Shown: positions 1 through 10,070 of the stretch, piece after piece
How the letters are laid out: every line of letters starts with the position of its first letter
How positions within the stretch are numbered: position 1 is the stretch's first letter
DNA from: Staphylococcus americanisciuri
GTDB lineage: Bacteria; Bacillota; Bacilli; Staphylococcales; Staphylococcaceae
Direction of reading: 5' to 3'
DNA length: 64,000 nucleotides
Assembly: GCF_024814435.1 (NCBI RefSeq)
Contig: NZ_JANUXY010000007.1
Location: 1 to 64,000 of the forward strand
The notes under the pieces: generated by a model
The model's database searches: none
The model's input: the letters and a program-made list of their open reading frames with translations, nothing else
Told to the model about the DNA's origin: nothing
Translations under genes and position numbers: made by a program

Positions 1-68
1 ATATTTTATTTATAGTTAAATGAAATTAGCAAATCAATACTTAATAACTAAGGGAAAGGAAAGAAATT

Positions 69-1904
69 ATGAAAAACTTCCAACAATACAAAAAGTATGA
101 CCACAGAAAACAAATTTTTGGTATTCGCAAATTTTCTTATGGCGCTGGATCGGCAGTGTTGACAACTTTGTTGTTTTTAGGCGCCGCACATAGTGCACAA
201 GCTGCTGAAACTACTGAACCTGAAGCAACTTCTACATCTACAGAAGAAACATCAGCACAAGCACAAGAAACTTCAACACAAGAATCTTCAACTTCAGAAC
301 CAGATACACAAGCTGAAACTCCAAAAAGTGAAGAAGAAACAACTGAGGCAGATGCCCCTACAACAGCAAGTACAGAAAGCACGGAATCGGTACAAAACAC
401 TGAAGAAGCCTCTGAACCAGAAGAGAAAATAACATATGTACCAGCAGAACCAGGAGAAGATAGAGAAATATTGTCTAATAACGTACATCAAGTTGGTGGT
501 GGTGGCGTCAACGTAACACCAGGATGTGCTAAAATTCAAAAAGATGGACGTGTGAAATATGACTATGAAGTATCATTAAACCCTATATTATCAAGTAATC
601 ATATTCAAACAGGTAGTACGTTTAACATTACGATTCCTAAATTTGCTGAAAATGTAAAATTTACATTAATTGGAACACGTGAAGAAAAAACAAGTAAACC
701 ACATGATGTTGAGATGGAATTAGGTCAAATGACATATGAACAATATGAAGATGGTTATGATGAAACAAAAGGTGAAAACCCAAATTTTCATAATATCCCA
801 ACATACGAAGAGTATTTAAAATTAAAAGAACAAGGCAAAACACCCCTTTCAGTTGTAAGACATAATATTTACAAAAATGAAGAGAGCAACTATATCGATT
901 CAACAAGCGGACAAAATCTGGCTGATTTAGTTCGTTCATTTACGGTCAATACATTAGTTCTAGGACCTATTGGCTTGAAAGTAGAGTTTGATATTTCAAA
1001 AGAACAATATGAAAAAACACCTTATTTACCATTAGATGCGCGCTTAGGATGGAGATCATTTTCTGAAATAAATGGAATCAATAATTATGATACAGGCTCA
1101 CAATCTCTTGATGATTACAGACCTGAGCCACGGGATGAAATTGTCTTTGATGATGAAGTGAAATATATCGATTCTGGTAGTACATACTACTATATTGAAC
1201 ATCCAGAAAAAATTAAATTAGGGACATTCGATGAACACGGTTTTTATGGTCAACCAGGGGTAGCAGTAACACGTAATATGGGACACTGGAGTATAATAGG
1301 GCCAGATATCTCTAGCGCACTCCTTAACTATCCAGAAAAGTTCCAGCTCCATGCCAGCCCGGCTGTTACTTTTTGGGCACCGGTAGACGAAGACTTAGCT
1401 GATATCGCTGTTGTAACACTTTGTGAATTAGAACCAGGTGATGAGGGTGACGGTGATGCTGATTCCGATGCAGATAGCGACTCGGATTCTGATAGTGACT
1501 CGGACTCTGATAGTGATTCGGACTCTGACAGCGACTCGGATTCTGATAGTGATTCGGATTCTGATAGCGATTCCGACTCTGATAGTGATTCCGACTCTGA
1601 TAGCGACTCGGATTCTGATAGTGATTCCGACTCTGATAGTGACTCGGATAGCGATTCTGACTCGGATTCTGACAGCGATTCCGACTCTGATAGCGACTCG
1701 GATTCTGACGCAGATGATAATAAAAAAGGGCATACAGATAAAGATTCAGAAGGCAAAGATAATAAGGGTAATGGCAAAGAAAAATTACCTGACACAGGTA
1801 ACGAACAAGATATAAATGGTACGTTGCTTGGCTCATTATTTGCTGGTATAGGTGCAATCTTCTTAGGAAGCAGACGTCGTCAAAAACATGACAATCGTCC
1901 ATAA
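69..1904 (+). CDS. LPXTG-anchored serine-aspartate repeat surface protein
   Basis: A 611-residue cell-wall-anchored surface protein. Residues 1-45 are a long signal peptide with a YSIRK-G/S type motif ([10 protein letters not shown] near residues 19-28) and an AQA-A cleavage site. A Thr/Glu/Ser-rich stretch follows to about residue 118, then a region of about 330 residues of unknown fold, an SD-dipeptide stalk (about 458-549), a Lys/Gly-rich linker, the sortase motif LPDTG at 573-577, a hydrophobic span and an RRRQK tail. Sortase A should link it to peptidoglycan. By analogy with Sdr/Clf proteins the A region would bind a host ligand, but I do not recognise it as fibrinogen-binding and name no ligand. 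It is odd in having two cysteines (Cys153 and Cys452) at the two ends of the A region. The ribosome site is AAGGAAAG just upstream. Confidence 0.9.
   Translation: MKNFQQYKKYDHRKQIFGIRKFSYGAGSAVLTTLLFLGAAHSAQAAETTEPEATSTSTEETSAQAQETSTQESSTSEPDTQAETPKSEEETTEADAPTTASTESTESVQNTEEASEPEEKITYVPAEPGEDREILSNNVHQVGGGGVNVTPGCAKIQKDGRVKYDYEVSLNPILSSNHIQTGSTFNITIPKFAENVKFTLIGTREEKTSKPHDVEMELGQMTYEQYEDGYDETKGENPNFHNIPTYEEYLKLKEQGKTPLSVVRHNIYKNEESNYIDSTSGQNLADLVRSFTVNTLVLGPIGLKVEFDISKEQYEKTPYLPLDARLGWRSFSEINGINNYDTGSQSLDDYRPEPRDEIVFDDEVKYIDSGSTYYYIEHPEKIKLGTFDEHGFYGQPGVAVTRNMGHWSIIGPDISSALLNYPEKFQLHASPAVTFWAPVDEDLADIAVVTLCELEPGDEGDGDADSDADSDSDSDSDSDSDSDSDSDSDSDSDSDSDSDSDSDSDSDSDSDSDSDSDSDSDSDSDSDSDSDSDSDSDSDSDSDSDSDADDNKKGHTDKDSEGKDNKGNGKEKLPDTGNEQDINGTLLGSLFAGIGAIFLGSRRRQKHDNRP
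1446..1713 (+). repeat. Serine-aspartate repeat-coding tandem DNA
   Basis: About 270 bp of degenerate tandem repeat coding for alternating Ser and Asp. The 6-bp Asp-Ser unit is organised in higher units of about 18 bp built from GACTCGGATTCTGATAGT-like variants. Silent changes (TCG/TCC/AGC/AGT, GAC/GAT) break up perfect identity, but such arrays still change length by slippage or recombination. It forms the wall-spanning stalk of the surface protein. Long open frames on the other strand and frames here are by-products of the repeat. Confidence 0.93.
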
Positions 1905-1921
1905 TAGGTATTTATATATAG

Positions 1922-1960
1922 TAGAAAGCCGTGCATATTTCGCATGGCTTTCTAATTTTT
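1922..1960 (+). terminator. Rho-independent terminator of the surface protein gene
   Basis: Stem AGAAAGCCGTGC (1923-1934) pairs with GCATGGCTTTCT (1942-1953), with one G-T wobble and a 7-nt loop, followed by AATTTTT. It lies 18 bp after the stop codon. Confidence 0.85.
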
Positions 1961-2300
1961 AGGGGAAATACGTTAAATTGTTTGTTATAGATAAAGGGCA
2001 AAGAACGAGACAAACGCTCTTTCTCAAAAAATACGCTTTATTTACTTATTAGTAGAAGCTCATATTTGCGTTTCACTAAAAATAAGGAAAATGAGTGAAG
2101 TATTTTGTAAAGAATCGGTAAAGTCTGTCTTGAGTAATGAGATAGCAGTATACTGAGGCAAATGGATATGGGGATGTATGTCGTGACGTCATATTAATGT
2201 TTAAATCAGTACCTTGCTTTAGTTGTATATTATGTATATCTCACACATACAGAATTAAATACGTTCATTATTAAATGGTGATGACAAACCCTGTAATGAT
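1961..2300. other. Intergenic stretch without a recognised gene
   Basis: AT-rich DNA between the surface protein terminator and the trpS promoter. I see no hairpin followed by a T-run and no T-box leader. A 21-codon frame at 2091-2156 has a passable AAGGAA site but nothing else in its favour. An upstream promoter or small RNA cannot be excluded. Confidence 0.4.
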
Positions 2301-2307
2301 CAAGCAT

Positions 2308-2350
2308 TGTGAATTAATGTAAAGCACAGTTATAATAATACTGTTATAAT
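2308..2350 (+). promoter_or_regulatory. Probable trpS promoter
   Basis: TTGTGA at 2308-2313 and TATAAT at 2331-2336 are 17 bp apart. A second TATAAT lies at 2345-2350. Only about 45-55 nt separate these from the trpS start, too little for the T-box leader that Bacillus trpS carries. Confidence 0.65.
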
Positions 2351-2355
2351 AGTAA

Positions 2356-3384
<1,029 letters not shown>

Positions 3385-3393
3385 TATCACGAT

Positions 3394-3436
3394 AAAAGAG
3401 CAGACATCTGTCAATACAACAGGCGCCTGCTCTTTT
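3394..3436. terminator. Bidirectional terminator between trpS and the DUF4256 gene
   Basis: AAAAGAGCAG (3394-3403) pairs with CTGCTCTTTT (3427-3436), with a loop of about 23 nt. The A-run and T-run flanks allow it to work for the convergent genes on both strands. Confidence 0.8.
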
Positions 3437-3444
3437 GATTGATT

Positions 3445-3993
3445 TTAAATTTTTAACATACCACGAAAACCTCTAGAAGCGTAATAAGATTCTGCACCAT
3501 TGTGATACGTAAATACCGTATTATAACGATAGTCACAGAATAATGCGCCCCCTAGGTCTCGAATTTTATCTGGTGTTGCAATCCAACTTGAACTTTTCTT
3601 ATCAAATGTACCAAGTGTTTGTAAATGACGATACTGTGCTTCTGTCAACATCTCAATTCCCATTGCTACAGCCATTTCCATTGCACTCGTTTTAGGCTTA
3701 TGCTTCTTACGTGCTTCCCATGCAGCTTGATCATAGCACACACTTCTACGCCCTTTTGGACTTTCCACTGAACAGTCTATAAATGCATACTGTCCATCTT
3801 CCATACCAATAACATCGGGTTCCCCGTCTGTGCGTTCCATTTCATAAAGTGACCACAACTTATCATCCGTTGTACGTAACTGCTGTTCAACCTCTTCCCA
3901 TTCAATACCTTCATGACGTTCTGGATATTTCTCAAAACGTTCCTTTAATACGGTAAGCAATGTCTCTCTTTCTTCTGGCGTTAATGTGTTCAT
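3445..3993 (-). CDS. DUF4256 family protein
   Basis: A 182-residue soluble protein recognised as DUF4256, a family of unknown function found as single genes in many Firmicutes. The N-terminal third is acidic and helical (LTPEERETLLTVLKERFEKYP). The centre has the conserved stretches GEPDVIG and FIDCSVESPKGRRS with a Cys, and the C-terminus ends in an aromatic-rich RYNTVFTYHNGAESYYASRGFRG segment. No membrane span or signal peptide is present. I chose the ATG at 3993 rather than the TTG one codon earlier because AAGGAG then sits 7 nt upstream. Transcribed alone between two terminators. No biochemical role can be claimed. Confidence 0.85.
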   Translation of the reverse strand: MNTLTPEERETLLTVLKERFEKYPERHEGIEWEEVEQQLRTTDDKLWSLYEMERTDGEPDVIGMEDGQYAFIDCSVESPKGRRSVCYDQAAWEARKKHKPKTSAMEMAVAMGIEMLTEAQYRHLQTLGTFDKKSSSWIATPDKIRDLGGALFCDYRYNTVFTYHNGAESYYASRGFRGMLKI

Positions 3994-4022
3994 CAATGTA
4001 CTCCTTTTATATTAATATCTCT

Positions 4023-4051
4023 ATCATAACAAGAGATATCATCCTTTGCGA
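4023..4051 (-). promoter_or_regulatory. Possible promoter of the DUF4256 gene
   Basis: An extended -10 (TGTTATGAT) is read on the minus strand at 4023-4031. A poor -35 (TCGCAA, 4046-4051) is 17 bp away. It lies between the opp terminator and the gene start. Confidence 0.4.
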
Positions 4052-4053
4052 GA

Positions 4054-4096
4054 ACAAAAAACAGAACACGCTTATCATATGAGTGTCCTGTTTCTT
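4054..4096 (-). terminator. Terminator of the opp operon
   Basis: On the minus strand ACAGGACAC pairs with GTGTTCTGT around an AT-rich loop (one mismatch), followed by TTTTTTGTT. It sits just after the oppA stop codon. Confidence 0.8.
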
Positions 4097-4101
4097 GTAA
4101 C

Positions 4102-5766
4102 TTATTTTTCTTTCTTTTTACCTGTTTCACGATCAATACTTTTATCAATATACGCATATTTCAATGTTGTATCGCCACCAATATTATGGTATTGCAAATT
4201 TTTCACTTGTGGATTCGTCAAATGCGCTTCCCCTTTCTGGTAAATTGGGGCAATTGGGGCATCGCTCAACAAGCGCTCTTCAGCATCAACTAATGTCTGA
4301 TTGCGTTCTTGCAATTTTTGAAGTAATGGACCGTTCGCATCTTTCAACATTTGATCGTATGTCTTATCACTCCAACCCGTGTTGTTCGCTGAATTACCCG
4401 TTGTCATAATTTCCAAGAATGTCAAAGCATCTGGATAGTCAGGTCCCCAACCAGAAAATGAGATATCATAGTTTTCACTATGTTCACGTGCGATACGTTG
4501 CTTAAATGGCAACTGCTTAATTTTAACCGTCACGCCAGGTAGATTTTGCTCAATTTGTGCTTTCACAAACTCTGCTGACACTTTATTCGCCGGTGTATCA
4601 TCAGTATTCAACGTAAAAGTAAATGAATTTTTACCCAATGCTTTTTTCGCCTTTTCATAGTGTTCTTTCGCTTTTTTAGGATTATACACGAGTGGCGAAT
4701 CAATTTGATTTGTGTAGTCAGATCCATCCGGTGCTTTCGCTGTACCTTTTCCAGTAAAATCATCACTTGGAGCAGAACCATTGTTCAAAACAGAGTTAAC
4801 ATATGCCTGTTTATCGACTGATTGTGCCAAAGCTAAACGCATATCTTTGTTTTTGAAAGCGCTCACTTTCCCTTGATTTAACTTTAAGAAAAATGTTGCA
4901 GCTAATAAACGTTTTTGCAAAGCAGGATTGTTTTTGTATTTTTCTACTTGCTCCGCTGAAATCAAGGTATCATCTACTGAATTTGTATCATAGAGTGATG
5001 CACCTGCTTGTTGATCTTTTAGAACTTTGTAATTAACCTTTTCTAACTTCACAACATCTTTATCCCAATACTTGTCGTTCTTTTCTAACATAATTTTATC
5101 TTCTACTGCCCATTCTTTCACAGTAAATGGACCGTTATAAACCGCTTTATCTGCCTTCGTACCATATTGTTCACCATATTTTTTAACAACTTTTTCATTT
5201 TGTGGCATAAATGTACCAAATGCTAACATTTCTTTATAGTACGGTACTGGCTTGGTTAATTCGAATTGTAACGTATAATCATCTAACGCTTTCACACCGA
5301 GTTCTGTTGGTTTCTTCTTACCTGCATTGATTTCTTCGGCATTTTTTAAGTCGTACATAATATACGCATATTCAGACGCTGTATCTGGGTTTAACACACG
5401 TTGCCATGAGAAGACAAAGTCATGTGCAGTTACTGGGTCGCCATTCGACCATTTAGCATCCTTTCGTAAATTGATCGTCCATGTCTTACCATCTGCTGAT
5501 ATTTTCGGTTCTCCTTTAGCAACGCCAGGCTGTGCTCGATCCTTGCCGTCCAATACATACAAGCCTTCATACACTTGATTGAACTTATCGAAACTGACCG
5601 AATCCGTTACTTTTGCCGTATCTAGTGATGACATATCTTGTGGAATCACTTTACGAAAGACTTGCCCTTTATCATCATAAACCCCTTCGCCACTGCCACA
5701 CGCTGACAAAATAAGTGCAGCTGCCAAGATTGGCGTGAATAATTTCAATGTTTTCCGAGTCTTCAC
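4102..5766 (-). CDS. oppA: Oligopeptide ABC transporter, substrate-binding lipoprotein
   Basis: Extracellular solute-binding protein (SBP_bac_5 family) that captures oligopeptides and hands them to OppBC. About 554 residues. Signal peptide with lipobox LSAC, lipidated Cys23, followed by GSGEG. Family motifs: DGKTWTINLRKDAKWSNGDPVTA near the N-lobe and YDISFSGWGPDYPDA further on. I chose GTG at 5766: AAAGGGGA lies 8 nt upstream. The longer frame from TTG at 5784 would put the ribosome site inside the coding sequence. It is the last gene of oppBCDFA, 20 bp after oppF, and is followed by a strong terminator. The gene order matches S. aureus Opp3, the importer used to obtain nitrogen from peptides. 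Confidence 0.93.
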   Translation of the reverse strand: MKTRKTLKLFTPILAAALILSACGSGEGVYDDKGQVFRKVIPQDMSSLDTAKVTDSVSFDKFNQVYEGLYVLDGKDRAQPGVAKGEPKISADGKTWTINLRKDAKWSNGDPVTAHDFVFSWQRVLNPDTASEYAYIMYDLKNAEEINAGKKKPTELGVKALDDYTLQFELTKPVPYYKEMLAFGTFMPQNEKVVKKYGEQYGTKADKAVYNGPFTVKEWAVEDKIMLEKNDKYWDKDVVKLEKVNYKVLKDQQAGASLYDTNSVDDTLISAEQVEKYKNNPALQKRLLAATFFLKLNQGKVSAFKNKDMRLALAQSVDKQAYVNSVLNNGSAPSDDFTGKGTAKAPDGSDYTNQIDSPLVYNPKKAKEHYEKAKKALGKNSFTFTLNTDDTPANKVSAEFVKAQIEQNLPGVTVKIKQLPFKQRIAREHSENYDISFSGWGPDYPDALTFLEIMTTGNSANNTGWSDKTYDQMLKDANGPLLQKLQERNQTLVDAEERLLSDAPIAPIYQKGEAHLTNPQVKNLQYHNIGGDTTLKYAYIDKSIDRETGKKKEK

Positions 5767-5786
5767 TTGACATTCCCCTTTCAAAG

Positions 5787-6725
5787 TTATACTTGAGTCT
5801 GATACGCTGCTTGAAATTGTGCCAGTTCTTCATCTGTCGCAAAAACAAAATGTTCCGGTGCGACTTCTTTTAGTGAACGTTGATCGTTTTTGCTGGCATC
5901 ATGTACATATGTAATCCGCTTTCTCGTACGCTCAGTCTCAGGGTCTGGCTGCGGAACAGCTGAAATTAACGACCGTGTATATGGATGAACAGAGTGGTTG
6001 TAAATATGGTCAGCCGTACCAATCTCCACAATGCGTCCTAAATGCATTACCGCAATGCGATCGGATATGTACTTAACCATCGATAAATCATGCGCAATAA
6101 ATAAAAATGTAATATCGCGCTCTCGCTTCAACTTCTGCATCAAGTTCACAACTTGTGCTTGAATAGAAACATCTAGCGCTGAAATAGGTTCATCCGCAAT
6201 AATAAATTCTGGTTCGACTGCCAATGCACGCGCAATACCGATACGTTGTCGTTGTCCTCCTGAGAATTCATGGGGATAACGATTGGCATGGCTTTTACGT
6301 AATCCCACTGTCTCTAATAAATCATACACACGTTTTTTACGATCGCGTGAGTCTTTCGCAAGTCCATGAATGTCAATCCCTTCTGCAACGATATCCATCA
6401 CCTTTAAACGAGGATTGAGCGACGCATATGGATCTTGAAAAATCATTTGAATCTTCTTATTAAACTTCAATAATTCTTTACGCTTCTTAATTTCTTGTAT
6501 ATTAACCCCTTCGTAAAGCACCTTGCCATCTGTCACATCATTTAACTTGATAATCGCTTTCCCAGTCGTTGATTTGCCTGAACCCGACTCACCAACCAGA
6601 CCAAACGTTTCTCCTTTATAAATGTCAAATGAAATATCATCGATGGCACGAACTTCATTCGCCTTTCCAGCATTGAAGTATTGTTTTAAGTGTTGTACTT
6701 CTACTAGTTTCTCCCTATTTTCCAT
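5787..6725 (-). CDS. oppF: Oligopeptide ABC transporter, ATP-binding protein OppF
   Basis: Second ATPase of the oligopeptide importer, 312 residues, acting as a heterodimer with OppD on the inner face of the membrane. Walker A GESGSGKS at 45-52, Q-loop MIFQDPYASLNP about 94-105, signature FSGGQRQR about 154-161, Walker B FIIADEP about 174-180, then the LDVSIQ D-loop and the IAHDLSMV switch. The ATG follows the oppD TAA with no gap, so translation is coupled; an AGAAAGGG ribosome site lies inside the end of oppD. The C-terminal oligo_HPY part is present but lacks the Cys cluster found in many OppF/DppF proteins. Confidence 0.95.
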   Translation of the reverse strand: MENREKLVEVQHLKQYFNAGKANEVRAIDDISFDIYKGETFGLVGESGSGKSTTGKAIIKLNDVTDGKVLYEGVNIQEIKKRKELLKFNKKIQMIFQDPYASLNPRLKVMDIVAEGIDIHGLAKDSRDRKKRVYDLLETVGLRKSHANRYPHEFSGGQRQRIGIARALAVEPEFIIADEPISALDVSIQAQVVNLMQKLKRERDITFLFIAHDLSMVKYISDRIAVMHLGRIVEIGTADHIYNHSVHPYTRSLISAVPQPDPETERTRKRITYVHDASKNDQRSLKEVAPEHFVFATDEELAQFQAAYQTQV

Positions 6726-7799
6726 TTAAAACGACACCCTTTCTACACGTTCTGGTTTGTCGAAGTTATTTGGCATGTGGCGCTGTTTGCGTTTTACAAT
6801 CTCTGGTGGTTCAACGCTCGGCGCACGTTCATCTAACAACCAAGAACGCACATAATGCGTCGGTGATACACCAAACCATGGTGGTGCTTCTTTAAAATCG
6901 ATTGCCAATGCATAATGACTCCGCGGCGCAAAGGCATCTCCCTTTGGTGGGTGTACCAGATCAGGTGGTGTCCCTGGAATTGCCAATAACTCTGTGTCGT
7001 CTTGTGTTTCTAAGTCTGGCATTGACGATAACAAACCCCATGTATATGGATGACGTGGATCATAAAATATTTCATCTACATTCCCCGTCTCAATCATTTG
7101 TCCACCGTACATCACTGCCACACGATCTGCCACATTGGCAACGACGCCTAAATCATGTGTGATAAAAATAATCGCCGTATCAATCTTTTGTTGAAGCTCT
7201 TTCATCAAATCTAAAATCTGCGCTTGCATCGTCACATCTAATGCCGTCGTAGGTTCGTCCGCAATCAATATTTTCGGTTCGCATGCCAGTGCTAACGCAA
7301 TCACTATACGCTGGCGTTGTCCTCCTGAAAATTGATGCGGATAAGCATTGAAACGTGATTCAACGTTTTTCAACCCCACAAGCTCTAGCAATTCGATGGC
7401 ACGCTTTTTCGCATCGGCCTTGTTTAATCCAATATGTTTAATAATCGGTTCCATCACCTGCTTACCCACTTTCATTGTCGGGTTGAGCGATGTCATTGGA
7501 TCCTGAAATATCATAGAGATCTCTTTACCACGCAACTTCATCAACTCTTTTTCTGTCTTTTGCGTTAAATCTTCTCCATCAAATATAATTTTACCTTGTT
7601 TGATTCGTCCAGTTGGTCCTTGAAACAGCTTCGTTATTGCTTTTGTCGTCACAGACTTTCCAGAACCAGATTCTCCCACAATCGCTAGTGTTTCCCCTTT
7701 GTTCAAATAAAAATCTACTCCGCGAACCGCTTGCACTTCCCCTGCTGTAATATCAAAGGACACATGCAAGTCTTTTACTTCTAATAAATGTTCAGACAT
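6726..7799 (-). CDS. oppD: Oligopeptide ABC transporter, ATP-binding protein OppD
   Basis: First ATPase of the importer, 357 residues. Walker A GESGSGKS at 42-49, Q-loop [12 protein letters not shown] about 96-107, signature FSGGQRQR 157-164, Walker B ILIADEP 177-183, switch ITHDLGVV. The C-terminal extension (after about residue 265) is the oligopeptide-transporter C-terminal region. The position usually holding a CPFAxRC-type cysteine motif reads [12 protein letters not shown], without cysteines. The start ATG has an AGGAAAGGT site upstream and lies 33 bp after oppC. A tail of about 60 residues ([11 protein letters not shown] to the end) is basic and probably flexible. Confidence 0.95.
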   Translation of the reverse strand: MSEHLLEVKDLHVSFDITAGEVQAVRGVDFYLNKGETLAIVGESGSGKSVTTKAITKLFQGPTGRIKQGKIIFDGEDLTQKTEKELMKLRGKEISMIFQDPMTSLNPTMKVGKQVMEPIIKHIGLNKADAKKRAIELLELVGLKNVESRFNAYPHQFSGGQRQRIVIALALACEPKILIADEPTTALDVTMQAQILDLMKELQQKIDTAIIFITHDLGVVANVADRVAVMYGGQMIETGNVDEIFYDPRHPYTWGLLSSMPDLETQDDTELLAIPGTPPDLVHPPKGDAFAPRSHYALAIDFKEAPPWFGVSPTHYVRSWLLDERAPSVEPPEIVKRKQRHMPNNFDKPERVERVSF

Positions 7800-7832
7800 G
7801 GTACCTTTCCTCCTTTTTCACAATCTCATTTT

Positions 7833-8894
7833 CTATTTACGCATTTTAGGGTCGAATGCATCTCGCAAGCCATCACTAAACAAATAGAAGAATAAGATTA
7901 ATAAACTCAATACAACAGCCGGAATGAATAGCTCGTGCGGATGAATTAATAACATTGCACGTCCTTCATTCACCAATGAGCCAAGTGATGTTTGTGGTGC
8001 TGGTACACCAATCCCAATAAAGCTTAAAAATGCCTCGAAAAAGATGGCGTTTGGTACAGTGAACATTGATGTTACGATAATAGCACCTAGTGTGTTAGGT
8101 AAGATATGCTTGAAAATCAATTTCAAATCAGATGTCCCCAATGTGCGTGATGCAAGTACAAATTCCTGATTTTTTAACTTCAAGAATTCTCCACGTACTA
8201 CACGGCTCATGCCAATCCATCCAGTAATCGTCATCGCCAAAATAATTGTCCAAATAGATGGCTCAAAAATCAAAACGAATAAGATTACAATAATCAGTGT
8301 TGGAATAGACGAAATAATCTCAATCAGACGTTGCATGAAGTCATCGACACGGCCACCAAAATAGCCTGAGATAGCACCATAGATAACACCGATAAAAATA
8401 TCAAGTACGGCTGCGACAAAACCAATAAACAATGATACTTGTGCGCCTTGCCAAGTGCGTGTCCATAAATCACGTCCTAGTTGATCAGTTCCAAACCAGA
8501 AATTTTCTTTCACATTGGCTTTTTCATAAGCATTTCCCTCGGTACTAGAACCATCAAATGGTAGAAATGGAATTTTGTCTAATACTGCAACTTTGGGTGG
8601 AAGGTTTCGACGCTGAACATCTTGTTCTGCATAATCATGACTGTTCATTATCGGACCGATTAATGCTAAAAATAAAATCAGCAATAGACCAATCATGCCA
8701 ACAACTGCAAGCTTGTTATGTGTCAGTTGCGTCCAAGCATCTTGCCAAAATGTACGTCCTTCACGCTGTAACGCTTGTTGACTAAGATCAGGCTCACCCG
8801 TTCGAACGAAATCTTCGTGTATGACACCTGTTGTTTGCGCCATTGTTGCACTTGATGAATCGTCTTGTGGTAAATCATGTAAGTCTTTCGTCAT
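7833..8894 (-). CDS. oppC: Oligopeptide ABC transporter, permease OppC
   Basis: Inner-membrane permease, 353 residues. A cytoplasmic N-terminal region of about 55 residues precedes the first membrane span (KLAVVGMIGLLLILFLALIG). An extracytoplasmic loop with the GTDQLGRDLWTR motif follows, then the binding-protein-dependent transport domain. The EAA loop contacting the ATPases is SRTLGTSDLKLIFKHILPNTLG. Its ATG overlaps the oppB stop by one base (TAATG), so it is translationally coupled. Pairs with OppB to form the channel. Confidence 0.95.
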   Translation of the reverse strand: MTKDLHDLPQDDSSSATMAQTTGVIHEDFVRTGEPDLSQQALQREGRTFWQDAWTQLTHNKLAVVGMIGLLLILFLALIGPIMNSHDYAEQDVQRRNLPPKVAVLDKIPFLPFDGSSTEGNAYEKANVKENFWFGTDQLGRDLWTRTWQGAQVSLFIGFVAAVLDIFIGVIYGAISGYFGGRVDDFMQRLIEIISSIPTLIIVILFVLIFEPSIWTIILAMTITGWIGMSRVVRGEFLKLKNQEFVLASRTLGTSDLKLIFKHILPNTLGAIIVTSMFTVPNAIFFEAFLSFIGIGVPAPQTSLGSLVNEGRAMLLIHPHELFIPAVVLSLLILFFYLFSDGLRDAFDPKMRK

Positions 8895-9820
8895 TATTTT
8901 TTACCCCCTTGCACACGAATACGTGGGTCAATAAAGCCATATAGCACATCGACAATAAAAATTGACACAATGAATAATGTACTAAATAACAATGTAATCG
9001 CCATAATCACGGAAAAATCATTCGTTGTAATTGAGCGTACGAACTGATCACCTAGACCAGGTACACCAAAAATATTTTCAATCGTCAAAGTTCCTGTCAA
9101 TATACTTGCTAACATTGGTACAAGAATTGTTACAACTGGAATTAATGCATTTCGTAAAGCATGATTGAATAACACCGTATATGTTGAATTCCCCTTTGCT
9201 CGCGCCAATAAAATATAATCTGAACTCAACACTTCAATCATCTCAGCTCGAATATAGCGTGCAACTGTTGCCAAGACGACGGCTGATAAGGCCAACGATG
9301 GCAAGATAGCTGTCGAGACACCTTCCCAACCAGCAACTGGAAACCATTGTAACTTCACGGCAAATACATATTGTAATAATACTGCTAATACGAATGATGG
9401 TACTGATATCGCAATAACAGAAATTAGCGTGGCTAAATAATCAACCCATGTATTTTGCTTTGTTGCCGCAAGCACGCCCAAAATCACACCGAAGACAACA
9501 CCTATTGCCATTGCGATAAGACCCATTTGCAATGATGGAATCAATCGCGGTTGAATTAATTCCCATACAGTCTGTCCATTGTATTGGAATGAATTACCGA
9601 AATCTCCAGTTACCACATTTTTCAAATAATTCACATATTGTTCCGGTAATGGATCATTAAGCCCATACTTCTCACTCAACATAATCCGTTGTTCTTCACT
9701 CAACTTCTCATCATTGAATGGTGAACCAGGCATTAACTTCATCAAGAAAAATGTGATTGTAATGATGATGAATAGCGAAATCACCATATACAATAAACGC
9801 TTAAGCGTATATTTAAGCAT
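8894..9820 (-). CDS. oppB: Oligopeptide ABC transporter, permease OppB
   Basis: First gene of the opp operon, a 308-residue membrane protein with six predicted spans. The N-terminal span is followed by the PGSPF motif shared by OppB/DppB proteins, then an external loop, then the permease core. The EAA loop is ARAKGNSTYTVLFNHALRNALIP. A GGGGGAA ribosome site lies 6-8 nt before the ATG. Promoter and a CodY-like box lie in the 250-bp region shared with the divergent DUF3899 gene. Confidence 0.95.
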   Translation of the reverse strand: MLKYTLKRLLYMVISLFIIITITFFLMKLMPGSPFNDEKLSEEQRIMLSEKYGLNDPLPEQYVNYLKNVVTGDFGNSFQYNGQTVWELIQPRLIPSLQMGLIAMAIGVVFGVILGVLAATKQNTWVDYLATLISVIAISVPSFVLAVLLQYVFAVKLQWFPVAGWEGVSTAILPSLALSAVVLATVARYIRAEMIEVLSSDYILLARAKGNSTYTVLFNHALRNALIPVVTILVPMLASILTGTLTIENIFGVPGLGDQFVRSITTNDFSVIMAITLLFSTLFIVSIFIVDVLYGFIDPRIRVQGGKK

Positions 9821-9858
9821 GTATTCTTCCCCCTTTGCATAATTAACATTCCTTTCTA

Positions 9859-9873
9859 AATTTTCAGAAATAT
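9859..9873 (-). promoter_or_regulatory. CodY-like operator in the opp leader
   Basis: AATTTTCAGAAATAT matches 13 of 15 positions of the CodY consensus AATTTTCWGAAAATT. It lies just downstream of the opp -10 element, where a bound repressor would block transcription. S. aureus opp3 is known to be CodY-controlled; binding here is inferred. Confidence 0.65.
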
Positions 9874-9880
9874 TAATGCT

Positions 9881-9909
9881 ATTATAGACTTTTGCTATTT
9901 TATAATCAA
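9881..9909 (-). promoter_or_regulatory. opp operon promoter
   Basis: On the minus strand TTGATT (9904-9909) and TATAAT (9881-9886) are separated by exactly 17 bp. It points into oppB. Confidence 0.75.
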
Positions 9910-9946
9910 TATGTTTTTAACTATAAATTTTTTGGGGAATAAAAAA

Positions 9947-9955
9947 TGCTATAAT
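9947..9955 (+). promoter_or_regulatory. Extended -10 promoter for the DUF3899 gene
   Basis: TGCTATAAT on the plus strand is a perfect extended -10 element, with only a T-rich -35 region. The leader to the ATG at 10071 is about 105 nt. Confidence 0.5.
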
Positions 9956-10070
9956 AACACTATTCAATAGCATCAAAGATTGTTATAACATTTTCGAATT
10001 AATAACAATTACTAAAAAATAATATCTTATATTTTACAAAATAAATGACATTTTTCGGAGGGAACAGCGC

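Noticed and set aside
1446-1713. CRISPR-like repetition
   Set aside because: The repeat is contiguous and coding, without unique spacers, and lies inside the surface protein gene.
1328-1902. Long minus- and plus-strand open frames over the Ser-Asp repeats
   Set aside because: They are by-products of the 6-bp repeat (all frames stay open) and consist of low-complexity Ser-Glu, Arg-Ile or His-Gln-Arg repeats.
2091-2156. 21-codon frame with AAGGAA before the ATG
   Set aside because: Too short, no promoter, hydrophobic segment or terminator of its own.
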